Assembly: GCF_011742145.1 (NCBI RefSeq) | Contig: NZ_JAAQQU010000104.1 | Location: forward strand, 329,938 to 393,937 | DNA from: Flavobacterium sp. J49 | GTDB taxonomy: Bacteria; Bacteroidota; Bacteroidia; Flavobacteriales; Flavobacteriaceae | Direction of reading: 5' to 3' | Length of the DNA: 64,000 nucleotides | In this document: in pieces, positions 17,295 through 26,430 of the stretch | How positions within the stretch are numbered: position 1 is the first letter of the stretch | How the letters are laid out: the number at the start of each line of letters is the position of its first letter | Notes under the pieces: generated by a model | Database searches by the model: none | The model's input: the letters and a program-made list of their open reading frames with translations, nothing else | Told to the model about the DNA's origin: nothing | Position numbers and translations under genes: made by a program

Positions 17295-17310
17295 AGTTTC
17301 ACGTGGAACG
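17295..17310. promoter_or_regulatory. Probable parS site (second copy)
   Basis: AGTTTCACGTGGAACG differs from the canonical 16-bp ParB-binding palindrome only in its two outermost bases. It lies in the short gap between mnmG and the methyltransferase gene, 1.9 kb from the perfect copy at 19221-19236. ParB spreads from such sites to organise the origin region. Confidence 0.75.
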
Positions 17311-17340
17311 TGATTATTATTAAATAGCTGAAATTAAAAT

Positions 17341-19212
17341 TTATCTTCCCATATAAATTAATAAAACCGAAATGTCGGCCGGTGAAACGCCACTGATTCT
17401 GGAAGCTTGAGAAATAGTTACCGGACGAATGTTACTCAGTTTTTGTTTGGCTTCAATTGACATTGATTTGATTTTGTGATAATCGAAATTCTCGGGGATT
17501 TTAATGTCTTCTAATCGAATTAATTTTTCGGCATTATTTCTTTCTTTTTCAATATATCCCGAATACTTAACATGAATTTCAGCTTGCTCAATTATTTCTT
17601 TGTCCAAATCATTTTCTTGAATGTACTTTTGAACTTTGTCAAATTTCAAAATGTCATCCAATTCAATTTGCGGACGAGAAAACACTTTAAACATTTTATC
17701 AGATTGATTCATCGGTGCACTTTCCTTTTCTATTAAAATAGGATTCGCTTCTTCTTGGGTAACACTTGTTTCCTTAAAGAAAGTCACCATTTTTTCACTT
17801 TCATTGAATTTATGCTCCATTCTTCTCATCCTTTTTTCAGAAGCCAAGCCTATTTCGAAAGACTTTGGTGTTAATCTGAAATCCGCGTTGTCCTGACGCA
17901 ATAGTGTTCTGTATTCAGCTCGAGAAGTAAACATGCGATAAGGCTCTTCTGTTCCTTTAGTGATTAAATCGTCGATTAAAACGCCAATATAGGCTTCATC
18001 ACGACGTAGAATCATCGGCGCCATATCTTTTACTTTCAAAGCCGCGTTGATTCCGGCCATCATACCTTGGGAAGCCGCTTCTTCGTAACCGGTCGTTCCG
18101 TTAATCTGACCTGCAAAATACAATCCTTCCACCAGCTTTGTTTCTAAGGTGTGCTTCAATTGTGTTGGCGGAAAATAATCGTATTCAATAGCATAACCAG
18201 GACGGAAAAACTTAACTTTTTCAAAACCTTCTACAGATCGTAAAGCTTTAAACTGAATGTCTTCAGGTAAGGAAGTGGAAAATCCATTAACATAAACTTC
18301 GACTGTATTCCATCCTTCGGGTTCCACAAAAAGTTGGTGTCGCTCTTTATCCGCAAACCGGTTAATTTTATCTTCAATAGATGGGCAATATCTTGGACCT
18401 ATACTTTTAATTCTTCCATTAAACATTGGTGAACGATCAAATCCTTCACGTAAAATATTGTGCACCTCGTTAGAAGTATAAGTCATATGACACAACATTT
18501 GATGCGACAAAGGTTTGGTTTCATCAGAATAAGAAAACTTATCCGGAATCAAATCTCCGGGTTCTTCACGCATTTTAGAATAATCCAAAGAGCGACCGTC
18601 AACTCGTGGCGGTGTTCCGGTTTTCATTCTTCCTGATTCGAAACCAACTTTAATTAAATCTTCCGTTATTCCATAGGCTGCACTTTCACCCGCTCTACCT
18701 CCGCCAAATTGTTTGTCTCCAATATGAATCAACCCGTTGAGAAAAGTACCGTTGGTTAGAACAACCGTTTTAGCCTTTATTTCAATTCCGAGAGAGGTTA
18801 CAATCCCTTCAATTTTATTGTTCTTGATCAAAAGTCCTTTGACCATTTCCTGATAGAAATCGAGATTCTCTGTTCGCTCTAACATCAATCGCCACTCTTC
18901 TGCGAAACGCATTCTGTCGCTTTGAACTCTCGGCGACCACATAGCCGGTCCTTTTGATTTATTAAGCATTTTAAACTGCACTGCGGTTTTATCCGAAACA
19001 ATTCCCGAATAACCTCCAAGCGCATCAATCTCTCGGACAATTTGCCCTTTGGCAATGCCTCCCATCGCCGGGTTACATGACATCTGTGCGATGTTCTGCA
19101 AACTCATCGTGACCAATAAGGTTTTGCAACCTAAATTGGCCGAGGCCGCTGCCGCTTCACAACCCGCATGTCCTGCGCCAACTACTATAGTATCGTACTT
19201 TTCTAAAAACAT
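17341..19212 (-). CDS. mnmG: tRNA uridine-5-carboxymethylaminomethyl modification enzyme MnmG (GidA)
   Basis: 623 residues, full length. With MnmE it installs the cmnm5 group on U34 of several tRNAs, using FAD, NADH and methylene-tetrahydrofolate. FAD-binding GAGHAGCEAA (about 12-21) opens the protein; the family blocks CNPAMGGIAKG, GRAGESAAYG, RMKTGTPPR, GPRYCPSIEDK and GQINGTTGYEEAASQG are all present, as is the C-terminal helical domain for MnmE binding. In many bacteria mnmG lies close to oriC. Here it is bracketed by two parS sites. ybeY ends 1 bp before its start, so the two are likely co-transcribed. Confidence 0.98.
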   Translation of the reverse strand: MFLEKYDTIVVGAGHAGCEAAAASANLGCKTLLVTMSLQNIAQMSCNPAMGGIAKGQIVREIDALGGYSGIVSDKTAVQFKMLNKSKGPAMWSPRVQSDRMRFAEEWRLMLERTENLDFYQEMVKGLLIKNNKIEGIVTSLGIEIKAKTVVLTNGTFLNGLIHIGDKQFGGGRAGESAAYGITEDLIKVGFESGRMKTGTPPRVDGRSLDYSKMREEPGDLIPDKFSYSDETKPLSHQMLCHMTYTSNEVHNILREGFDRSPMFNGRIKSIGPRYCPSIEDKINRFADKERHQLFVEPEGWNTVEVYVNGFSTSLPEDIQFKALRSVEGFEKVKFFRPGYAIEYDYFPPTQLKHTLETKLVEGLYFAGQINGTTGYEEAASQGMMAGINAALKVKDMAPMILRRDEAYIGVLIDDLITKGTEEPYRMFTSRAEYRTLLRQDNADFRLTPKSFEIGLASEKRMRRMEHKFNESEKMVTFFKETSVTQEEANPILIEKESAPMNQSDKMFKVFSRPQIELDDILKFDKVQKYIQENDLDKEIIEQAEIHVKYSGYIEKERNNAEKLIRLEDIKIPENFDYHKIKSMSIEAKQKLSNIRPVTISQASRISGVSPADISVLLIYMGR

Positions 19213-19213
19213 T

Positions 19214-19636
19214 TTAATTTTGTTTCACGTGGAACATCTTCATTTTCTCTTCTTCCTTTTCGCGCATTAATTGTTCGTCTTGTTCGGACTTGTCCTTGTA
19301 ACCACAATAATGTAAAACACCATGCACCATCACTCGTCTTAATTCATCTTCAAAAGAAACATTAAAATCAGCAGCGTTCTCTTGAACTCTTTCTATGGAA
19401 ATGAAAATATCTCCATGTAGCTCATTTCCTATAGAATAATCAAAACTGATGATGTCTGTAAGCGTGTCATGATGGAGGTATTGTTGGTTTATTTCCAACA
19501 AATAATCATCATCGCAGAAGATGTAGTTGATTTCGCCTTCGTTCTTTATTTCGGAGCTAATGACTTTGGAAAGCCAATCAGCATAAACCGTTTCATTGTC
19601 TAAATTGAAATCTGACTCGTAATTGAAACTAATCAT
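19214..19636 (-). CDS. ybeY: Endoribonuclease YbeY (rRNA maturation factor)
   Basis: 140 residues. A zinc-dependent RNase for 16S rRNA 3'-end processing and ribosome quality control. The metal motif reads H105-GVL-H109-YCGYK-D115; most bacteria have a third His at the last position, so the third ligand here would be Asp. DTLTDIISFDY and LHGDIFISIERV are the family's conserved strands. The C-terminus ends MFHVKQN because the gene's last codons contain a complete parS site. The gene overlaps the DUF4175 gene upstream by 8 bp and is followed by mnmG after 1 bp, making a DUF4175-ybeY-mnmG operon. Confidence 0.95.
   Translation of the reverse strand: MISFNYESDFNLDNETVYADWLSKVISSEIKNEGEINYIFCDDDYLLEINQQYLHHDTLTDIISFDYSIGNELHGDIFISIERVQENAADFNVSFEDELRRVMVHGVLHYCGYKDKSEQDEQLMREKEEEKMKMFHVKQN
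19221..19236. promoter_or_regulatory. parS site (perfect match), inside the ybeY 3' end
   Basis: TGTTTCACGTGGAACA is the reverse complement of TGTTCCACGTGAAACA, the classic bacterial parS sequence bound by ParB/Spo0J. It is embedded in the last codons of ybeY, where it encodes FHVK. Origin-proximal parS sites load ParB and condensin for chromosome segregation. No parA or parB gene is in the window. Confidence 0.88.
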
Positions 19637-22600
19637 TTTTTATAAAATATTCTTGAACCTTTTGGTTAAAATTGGAGCGCAAAGGTAAGCTTTGTCTATT
19701 TAAAATTTCAATACTATTTAAATATTCTTGAAGCTTGCTCGGAAGCGCATTGGCTTGATTACTAAATTCTTTCTTATTCGTTTCTGATTGTCGTTTTTTG
19801 TCTTCGCCTTGTTGTTGTAAAGCCTTTTCTAATTTCAATAATTCATACTTAACATTTAGAATTTTTTGCAAGGTTTCGTTATTGAAGCCTTTATTCAATA
19901 ATTGCTTTTCAATTTGTTTCATTTGATTCAAGGTATTTTGACCATTACCTCCAAGTCCTTGTTTCTTTAATTCCTTTTCTAAAGCTTCTCGCAATTGTTG
20001 CTGCTCTTTGTAAATTTCCATTATGGCTTTGGCGTCACCTTCTCCATCTTGTCCTTCTTCACCTCCTTTTTCATTTCCTTGGCTTTGACCGGATTTACCA
20101 CCTTGTTGGCCCTTGCCTCCTTTGTTGCCTTGTTGGCCTTCGCCGGATTTGTCCCCTTCTTTGCCCTCTTGACCTTCGCCAGGTTTATCTCCTTTCTTCA
20201 TGCCTTTTTTCATCTTTTCGCCCAGTCCTTCTTGCTTCTTAATGATATCGGGTAATTGCATCCCGGAGCCTTGTCCTTGACCTGGTTTTGGTTTTCCTTG
20301 TCCTTGTCCTTGCATTTGCATCTGCATTTGCATGCCATTGAGAATGTCACTCAACATATCGGCTAATTTATTTGAAGAAGAAACAGCGTATTGTTGGTGT
20401 GAATTACCTTTTGCGACATTGGCTTCAGCTAAATTATCTAAAGCTTTGTCAACGTTATACTGAACATTTCCGATTTCTTTAGTTACATCCTCAGCGATTT
20501 TTGGATTGCGCAAAGACATCGCAAACAAACTGTCATCCACATGTTTGAACTGTTGTTTTAAATCTTGCTGAATTTTTAAATTCTTATTAAACGATGGCGC
20601 TCCTCGTTTCAGGTTTTTAAACTGTTTCATTACATCTTCCTGAGAGAAAGAATAAGCCAAAAGATTGTCTAAAATTTGTCTTAACATAGCAACATCTTCT
20701 TCCATTTGCTCCATATCACCCGATTGCATTTGCTCCATCATTTGTTGGCTCATTTGCTTCATCTTTTTGGAAGCGCTCTTTTGCTTTGGTTTGGCCTTGT
20801 CTTTTTGTTGCTTTTGCAATTGGTCTTTGGCATTCTTTAAATCTTCGTCTATGCTTTTCTCCTTTTCATCTGTATTTGGCAACTCCATAGGAGATTTTAA
20901 TTCCTTATTGTCTTTGTCTAACTCATTCAATTCTTCTTGAAGTTTGTCAAACTCATTATTGATGTCTTCCTGCTTTTCGGCATTGTTTTCCTCATTCTTA
21001 TCGGCTAATTTTTCTTGCTTTTCAGCTAGTTTATCAAGTTTATCCGCAATTTGTTCCGCTTTCTTCTCTATGTAATAACGCTTAGTTAATTCCACCAATT
21101 GTTCCAAACTCTTGGTCTGGTTTTTGCTGGCTTGCTGGAATTTTTGCATCTTTTCAAACAACTCTTCTTTACTGATTTTATCATTCAGTTTTTGAAGTTC
21201 ATCTAATAGTTTTTGATTTTTTTCTAATTCCTCTTTGGTTTTCTCTAAACGCTCTTGCAAGAGCTCTTTCTTCTCATCTTTTTTCTCGGTTTTGAATTGC
21301 TCCAAATTGTCTTTCATCTTCTCTGAAAACTCTTTCATCAATTCATCCTGTTGTTTCTGACGTTGGATAAAATCGTTAACTTTTTGTTGTTCTTTGTAAT
21401 CCAAATTGTTTTTCTCTTTGCCCATTTTTTGCAGTTTTTCCATTTCGGATAATTGCTTGTCTTGCGCTTTTAAAGATTTAGCCAATGAATTAATATTGTC
21501 GTTTTGCTGTTGTAGCATTTCGTCTTGCTTCTCTGTTTCAGTGGCAATTCGGTTGCTGAATACAGAAGATTTGGTGCTTTTCAAACCGTGAATCGCATCG
21601 TTGTCAAAAATCTCAAAATAATATTCATACGAAACGCCTTCCTCTACCGGAAGATTACTCGGGAACGAAAACACAAACTGGTCATAAACATCTTTCTTGA
21701 CGTTTATAAATGCTTTTTTAGCGCTGTTTGGCGTGTCTTTTGGATAATAGACAATTTGTAGTTTTGATAGTCCGTAATCGTCGGAAACTTGTCCTAGTAC
21801 GTAATTCTTATTGACTTTCAAACTATCCGGTGCGTTGTTAACTGTTATCGTTGGGAATTGGTCTTTGATGACAGAAATCTGATAATTCAATTTCTCGTAG
21901 TTCAGGACCTTATTGTTGGACGTTAGAATTTGATAATCTACATTTTGAAGGATGCTTTTTGATAACGTAAACACATTGTCTTGTTTAGCAAAAGCAAAAC
22001 GATTGTTGGCATTCACCCAATCCACTTTTTGAGTAGCTAAGGTGTTCATTCGCCAGGTAACTTTGGTTCCTTCGGGAATAATGGCGTTTCCGGTTCCTTT
22101 AATGACTTCAGATTTTTTATTTAAATAACCCGGGAAATTCAAGACCATTTCAAAGTTGGCAATCGATGGAACGGTTACCACTTTCAATTCATAATCATGA
22201 GAAGAAACGTCATTGGCTTCGATATGAAACTCTAAATCTTCGGAAGGCTTTGGAATGACAAACTGGAATTCACCGGCCTTGTTGCTCTCCATAAAATAGC
22301 TTTCCTCACCAATAAAAATCATGGCATTCTCGGGAAAAACTTTACCAACGGTTTTTACTTTTAATAAAAAGTCTTTGTTTTGTTCAGTTTGTAAATTATC
22401 ATTCACTACCACGAATTCGAATGGTGCCGGTGGCAAAAACTGCTGTTTAAAATGCACCACACGATTCAAACTTTGAGACAAAATATCGCCCTTGCCTGAA
22501 ATCAGAAAAAACAAAAAGAATAAAATCGGAATAACCGCTAACGGTAAATATTTCTTATTCTTGCCTAAATTGATGGCGTTGCCAAAAGGTATAGGTTGCA

Positions 22601-23003
22601 AGGTGTTTGCCTTTTGTTCAATCGATGCCAAAAGTAACTCTGACTTATTTTGGTCTTGGGATAGTTGTAAAAAATTGGTCAGCCTGTCACCTACTTCACT
22701 GAAATGGTTTCCGATGATGTTTGAAGCTTGGTTGTAATCAATTCCTTTTTGGAGTTTAAAAAGTTTGAAAAGCGGAAATAATATAAATCGCAACAGCAGA
22801 AACAATTCCACAGCAATGAAAACCAAGAAAAGTATTGTTCTGGCTGTAGGTTTCAACCACAGAAAATATTCCACAAAAAGGGTGAAGATAAAATACAACA
22901 ATCCTAAGCCTACGAAAAATATCGTTCCACGCAGCAATTCATTGGTATAAAACTTCCGAATAAAGTCTTCTAACTTTTGATAAATAAGGGTTGATTTTTC
23001 CAC
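19629..23003 (-). CDS. DUF4175 family membrane protein with long coiled coil and low-complexity tail
   Basis: 1124 residues. Membrane helices at about 24-47, 54-75 and 150-168 are followed by a beta-rich periplasmic region of about 300 residues, where PPAPFEFVVVNDN and several Ig-like repeats appear. Then come ~300 residues of heptad-rich Glu/Lys/Gln coiled coil, a segment rich in Met and Gln, and a Gly/Gln/Lys low-complexity stretch (around 920-1010). It matches the Bacteroidota DUF4175 family in order and size. Function is unknown; the architecture suggests an envelope scaffold. It begins the DUF4175-ybeY-mnmG operon. Confidence 0.88.
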   Translation of the reverse strand: MEKSTLIYQKLEDFIRKFYTNELLRGTIFFVGLGLLYFIFTLFVEYFLWLKPTARTILFLVFIAVELFLLLRFILFPLFKLFKLQKGIDYNQASNIIGNHFSEVGDRLTNFLQLSQDQNKSELLLASIEQKANTLQPIPFGNAINLGKNKKYLPLAVIPILFFLFFLISGKGDILSQSLNRVVHFKQQFLPPAPFEFVVVNDNLQTEQNKDFLLKVKTVGKVFPENAMIFIGEESYFMESNKAGEFQFVIPKPSEDLEFHIEANDVSSHDYELKVVTVPSIANFEMVLNFPGYLNKKSEVIKGTGNAIIPEGTKVTWRMNTLATQKVDWVNANNRFAFAKQDNVFTLSKSILQNVDYQILTSNNKVLNYEKLNYQISVIKDQFPTITVNNAPDSLKVNKNYVLGQVSDDYGLSKLQIVYYPKDTPNSAKKAFINVKKDVYDQFVFSFPSNLPVEEGVSYEYYFEIFDNDAIHGLKSTKSSVFSNRIATETEKQDEMLQQQNDNINSLAKSLKAQDKQLSEMEKLQKMGKEKNNLDYKEQQKVNDFIQRQKQQDELMKEFSEKMKDNLEQFKTEKKDEKKELLQERLEKTKEELEKNQKLLDELQKLNDKISKEELFEKMQKFQQASKNQTKSLEQLVELTKRYYIEKKAEQIADKLDKLAEKQEKLADKNEENNAEKQEDINNEFDKLQEELNELDKDNKELKSPMELPNTDEKEKSIDEDLKNAKDQLQKQQKDKAKPKQKSASKKMKQMSQQMMEQMQSGDMEQMEEDVAMLRQILDNLLAYSFSQEDVMKQFKNLKRGAPSFNKNLKIQQDLKQQFKHVDDSLFAMSLRNPKIAEDVTKEIGNVQYNVDKALDNLAEANVAKGNSHQQYAVSSSNKLADMLSDILNGMQMQMQMQGQGQGKPKPGQGQGSGMQLPDIIKKQEGLGEKMKKGMKKGDKPGEGQEGKEGDKSGEGQQGNKGGKGQQGGKSGQSQGNEKGGEEGQDGEGDAKAIMEIYKEQQQLREALEKELKKQGLGGNGQNTLNQMKQIEKQLLNKGFNNETLQKILNVKYELLKLEKALQQQGEDKKRQSETNKKEFSNQANALPSKLQEYLNSIEILNRQSLPLRSNFNQKVQEYFIKND

Positions 23004-23132
23004 TTTTTAGCCAATCTTTTTTATAACCGATAAATGTACAATTTTTGGCGAATAACCAACGTTAAAAATTTGCCAATGAAAAAGTGCTGAAAATGACCGT
23101 TTAAAGCTGGTGAAAAACTTCCAACTTCTGAC

Positions 23133-23140
23133 TATCTTTG
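23133..23140 (+). promoter_or_regulatory. Promoter -7 box for gltX
   Basis: TATCTTTG, an exact TAnnTTTG match, lies 18 bp upstream of the gltX ATG and is followed by an A-rich leader. The -33 element is weak. Confidence 0.6.
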
Positions 23141-23158
23141 CACCAAAATTTTATTAAA

Positions 23159-24664
23159 ATGTCAAGACCTGTTAGAGTTCGTTTTGCCCCAAGTCCGACC
23201 GGACCATTGCACATTGGTGGCGTGAGAACCGCTTTATTTAATTATTTATTTGCCAAAAAACATAACGGTGTTTTCTATTTGCGAGTTGAAGATACCGACC
23301 AAAATCGCTTTGTTCCCGGAGCCGAACAATACATCTTTGAAGCTTTAGAATGGCTAGGCATTGCGCCAAGCGAAACTGTTGGTAAGAATGAAAAATTCGG
23401 TCCGTACCGTCAAAGCGAGAGAAAACCGTTGTACAAACAATACGCTGATCAGTTGGTTAATTCAGGTTGGGCTTATTATGCTTTTGACACGGCTGAAGCT
23501 TTGGATGCACACAGAAAACAACACGAAGAGCAAGGGAAAACCTTTATTTACAATTGGCACAACCGTGAAAAACTGGATACTTCATTAGTTATTTCAAAGG
23601 AAGAAACCGAGAAAAGAATCGCGGCTGGAGAAGCTTATGTCATTCGTTTTAAAACACCGGTGAATGAGACTTTGCATTTACATGACATCATTCGTGGAGA
23701 TATTAATTTTGAAACTAATTTGTTAGACGACAAAGTTTTGTTCAAGTCCGACGGAATGCCAACTTATCATTTGGCGAATATAGTCGATGATCATTTGATG
23801 GAAACGTCACATGTAATTCGCGGTGAAGAATGGTTGCCATCAATGCCGTTACATAGTTTATTATACAAAGCTTTCGGTTGGGAAGCGCCTGAATTTGCAC
23901 ATTTACCCTTAATTCTAAAACCAATTGGTAACGGAAAATTATCCAAACGCGATGGCGACAAAATGGGCTTTCCGGTATTTCCATTAGAATGGAAAAGTGA
24001 AGAAGGCATTTCCTCCGGTTACAGAGAAAAAGGATTTTTCCCGGAAGCTGTGGTTAACTTTTTGGCACTATTAGGCTGGAATGACGGAACTGAACAGGAA
24101 TTATTTTCCTTAGAAGAATTGGCTGAAAAATTTGATTTGAATCGTGTTCACAAAGCCGGAGCCAAATTTGACCCGGAGAAAAACAAATGGTTCAACCACC
24201 AATATTTGCAAAAACAAAGTGATGAAAGTTTGGCAGAAGCCTTTGCTCCTACTTTGATTGAAAAAGGAATTACAATTGAAAGCGATAAACTGATTAGAAT
24301 CGTTTCTTCGATAAAAGAACGCGCTAATTTCGTTTCAGAATTTTGGGATTTAGCCGATTATTTCTTTGTAGCACCAACATCGTATGATGAAAAAGCCGCT
24401 AAGAATTGGGCAGCAGAAACGCCGAATTTAATGCAACAATTGATTTCTGTTTTGGAAAACGTGGGCGAATTTAGTTCTGCCAATATTGAAACGATTGTCA
24501 AAGATTGGATGACTAAAAACGAAATCGGAATGGGGAAAGTGATGCAGCCGTTTCGTTTGAGTTTGGTTGGCGCTTTGAAAGGTCCGCATCTTTTTGACAT
24601 CGTGGAATTGATTGGAAAAGAAGAAACCATCAAGCGATTGGAGAAAGCAATTGCTACATTATAA
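23159..24664 (+). CDS. gltX: Glutamyl-tRNA synthetase
   Basis: 501 residues from the ATG at 23159; the alternative start at 23138 lies inside the promoter box. Class I synthetase: APSPTGPLHIGG at 10-21 carries the HIGH-equivalent HIGG, and KLSKR at 260-264 is the KMSKS loop. The middle holds the VRFKTP and RGDINFETNLLDDKVL blocks and the C-terminal half the helical anticodon-binding domain. Since glnS is also present in the window, this enzyme is probably a discriminating GluRS. It is monocistronic, with a terminator directly after it. Confidence 0.97.
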   Translation: MSRPVRVRFAPSPTGPLHIGGVRTALFNYLFAKKHNGVFYLRVEDTDQNRFVPGAEQYIFEALEWLGIAPSETVGKNEKFGPYRQSERKPLYKQYADQLVNSGWAYYAFDTAEALDAHRKQHEEQGKTFIYNWHNREKLDTSLVISKEETEKRIAAGEAYVIRFKTPVNETLHLHDIIRGDINFETNLLDDKVLFKSDGMPTYHLANIVDDHLMETSHVIRGEEWLPSMPLHSLLYKAFGWEAPEFAHLPLILKPIGNGKLSKRDGDKMGFPVFPLEWKSEEGISSGYREKGFFPEAVVNFLALLGWNDGTEQELFSLEELAEKFDLNRVHKAGAKFDPEKNKWFNHQYLQKQSDESLAEAFAPTLIEKGITIESDKLIRIVSSIKERANFVSEFWDLADYFFVAPTSYDEKAAKNWAAETPNLMQQLISVLENVGEFSSANIETIVKDWMTKNEIGMGKVMQPFRLSLVGALKGPHLFDIVELIGKEETIKRLEKAIATL

Positions 24665-24695
24665 AAAAAGTCCCGAATCATTCGGGACTTTTTTA
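24664..24695. terminator. Bidirectional rho-independent terminator
   Basis: Stem AGTCCCGAA/TTCGGGACT with a 3-nt loop, A run on the left and T run on the right, between convergent gltX and the outer-membrane protein gene. Confidence 0.92.
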
Positions 24696-25322
24696 TTAGA
24701 AGTAAAAAATAATATTTCCGTTCACCACCGAAGCATTACCTTTAAAATCGCCATCAATCTTCCCAAACATATTATTGATTCCGTATTGATAAGTAACATT
24801 CAGTCTAACGTTTCTAACACCGGCTGTTAAACCAACTACGGGATAAATCGTGACATTGCTGATATCGGTCAAATCTTTGGCTAAAACCGTTGGATTACCT
24901 TTGACAATATAATCTTCATCGGTTTCCTCAATCGCTAATTTGCCGTTGATTTGAACCATTGGGCCAAACTCGACACTCAAATGGTTTTCTATAAACTTAT
25001 AACTCAACTGAAAAGTTACATTGGCACAAGACAATTTATAATTGGTTTCTCTTTCGCTCATCAATTGGTTTAAAGTTACTACTTTGAAATTATACTCGCT
25101 AAACTGCAAACCATAAATAGCATCCCAATCGTTAAAGGCATTTCCTCGCATAGAAAGGCCAATGTTCCAACCATCACCGGGTTTGGTTTCGAAATCTGAA
25201 GTTTTTAAATTGAATTGATTTAATCCTAAGGTTATTCCAATCATGTTGGAATCTCTGTAGCCATACTGTGCGTTCCCAACTGTTGCGACAAACAACAAAA
25301 GAACGATAAGATTTTTGTTCAT
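24696..25322 (-). CDS. Outer-membrane beta-barrel protein (porin-like family)
   Basis: 208 residues from the ATG at 25322 (MNKNLIVLLLFVATVGNAQ, a signal peptide); the longer frame adds a 21-residue non-signal leader. The mature part alternates hydrophobic and polar residues in about eight strands and ends in the C-terminal aromatic pattern VNGNIIFYF typical of outer-membrane barrels. GNAFNDWDAIYGLQFSEYNF and LSVEFGPMVQINGKL are strand-loop-strand units. Small barrel proteins of this kind are common in Flavobacteria and mostly uncharacterised. The divergent stomatin-like gene starts 78 bp away. Confidence 0.8.
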   Translation of the reverse strand: MNKNLIVLLLFVATVGNAQYGYRDSNMIGITLGLNQFNLKTSDFETKPGDGWNIGLSMRGNAFNDWDAIYGLQFSEYNFKVVTLNQLMSERETNYKLSCANVTFQLSYKFIENHLSVEFGPMVQINGKLAIEETDEDYIVKGNPTVLAKDLTDISNVTIYPVVGLTAGVRNVRLNVTYQYGINNMFGKIDGDFKGNASVVNGNIIFYF

Positions 25323-25400
25323 GAAATGATGACAGTTAATTTGTAACAAACATACATATATTTCGTATAAACACTGTATTAACAATTTAAATAATCAAAA

Positions 25401-26384
25401 ATGGATATTTTTTTAATTGCCTTTCTGGTCTTCGGACTTTTTGTATTGTTCTCTTCTTTTTTTACGGTAAAGCAACAAACCGCTGTTATCATTGAACGTT
25501 TTGGGAAATTTTTGAGTATCCGACAATCCGGACTTCATTTAAAAATTCCTTTAATTGACAGAATTGCCGGTCGTGTGAATTTGAAAATTCAACAATTGGA
25601 TGTGATTATTGAAACCAAAACCAAGGATAACGTATTCGTAAAACTAAAAGTTTCTGTACAGTTTATGGTCGTAAAAGATACCGTTTACGATGCTTTTTAT
25701 AAATTAGAATATCCGCATGATCAAATCACTTCTTATGTATTTGACGTGGTTCGTGCCGAAGTACCAAAATTGATTTTGGATGATGTATTCGAAAGAAAAG
25801 ACGATATCGCCATTGCGGTAAAAAGAGAATTGAATGAAGCCATGACGACCTATGGTTATACGATCATCAATACTTTGGTGACCGATATTGATCCGGATAT
25901 TCAAGTAAAAAATGCGATGAACCGAATCAATGCGGCCGATAGAGAAAAAACGGTAGCTGAATTTGAAGCAGAAGCCTCTAGAATCAGAATTGTAGCCAAA
26001 GCCAAAGCTGAAGCAGAAAGCAAACGCTTACAAGGACAAGGTATCGCCGACCAAAGAAGAGAAATCGCAAAAGGTTTAGTAGAAAGTGTGGATGTTTTAA
26101 ATAAAGTTGGGATCAATTCCCAAGAAGCTTCGGCTTTGATTGTGGTAACGCAACACTATGATACTTTACAGGCTATTGGCGCTGATACCAATTCGAATTT
26201 GATTTTGTTGCCTAATTCACCACAAGCCGGAAGCGACATGTTAAACAATATGGTGGCGAGTTTTACCGCAAGTAATCAAGTGGGGGAAGCAATGAAAAGA
26301 GCGGACAGTACCAAAAGAGTGAAAAATTTGAAACAAAAAAATAACGATGAATACTTCACTGAAGAAAATGAAGATAATCAGTAA
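25401..26384 (+). CDS. SPFH/band 7 membrane protein (stomatin-like, QmcA type)
   Basis: 327 residues. One N-terminal membrane helix (about 2-20), then the SPFH domain (FTVKQQTAVIIERFGKF ... YTIINTLVTDIDPD), a helical Ala/Glu-rich stretch (EFEAEASRIRIVAKAKAEAE), and the Band_7_C extension (about 230-290). This order fits the QmcA/paraslipin group of lipid-microdomain scaffolds. No NfeD partner gene is adjacent, although one often accompanies related proteins. The gene is alone on the plus strand in a minus-strand neighbourhood and ends at a bidirectional terminator. Confidence 0.93.
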   Translation: MDIFLIAFLVFGLFVLFSSFFTVKQQTAVIIERFGKFLSIRQSGLHLKIPLIDRIAGRVNLKIQQLDVIIETKTKDNVFVKLKVSVQFMVVKDTVYDAFYKLEYPHDQITSYVFDVVRAEVPKLILDDVFERKDDIAIAVKRELNEAMTTYGYTIINTLVTDIDPDIQVKNAMNRINAADREKTVAEFEAEASRIRIVAKAKAEAESKRLQGQGIADQRREIAKGLVESVDVLNKVGINSQEASALIVVTQHYDTLQAIGADTNSNLILLPNSPQAGSDMLNNMVASFTASNQVGEAMKRADSTKRVKNLKQKNNDEYFTEENEDNQ

Positions 26385-26401
26385 ATTTTGTTTTAAAAAA
26401 T

Positions 26402-26430
26402 AAAAAAAGAGGCTTAATCGCCTCTTTTTC
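26402..26430. terminator. Bidirectional rho-independent terminator
   Basis: Perfect 10-bp stem AAAAAGAGGC/GCCTCTTTTT with a 6-nt loop. It ends the SPFH gene on the plus strand and overlaps the last codons of the convergent small gene. Confidence 0.92.
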
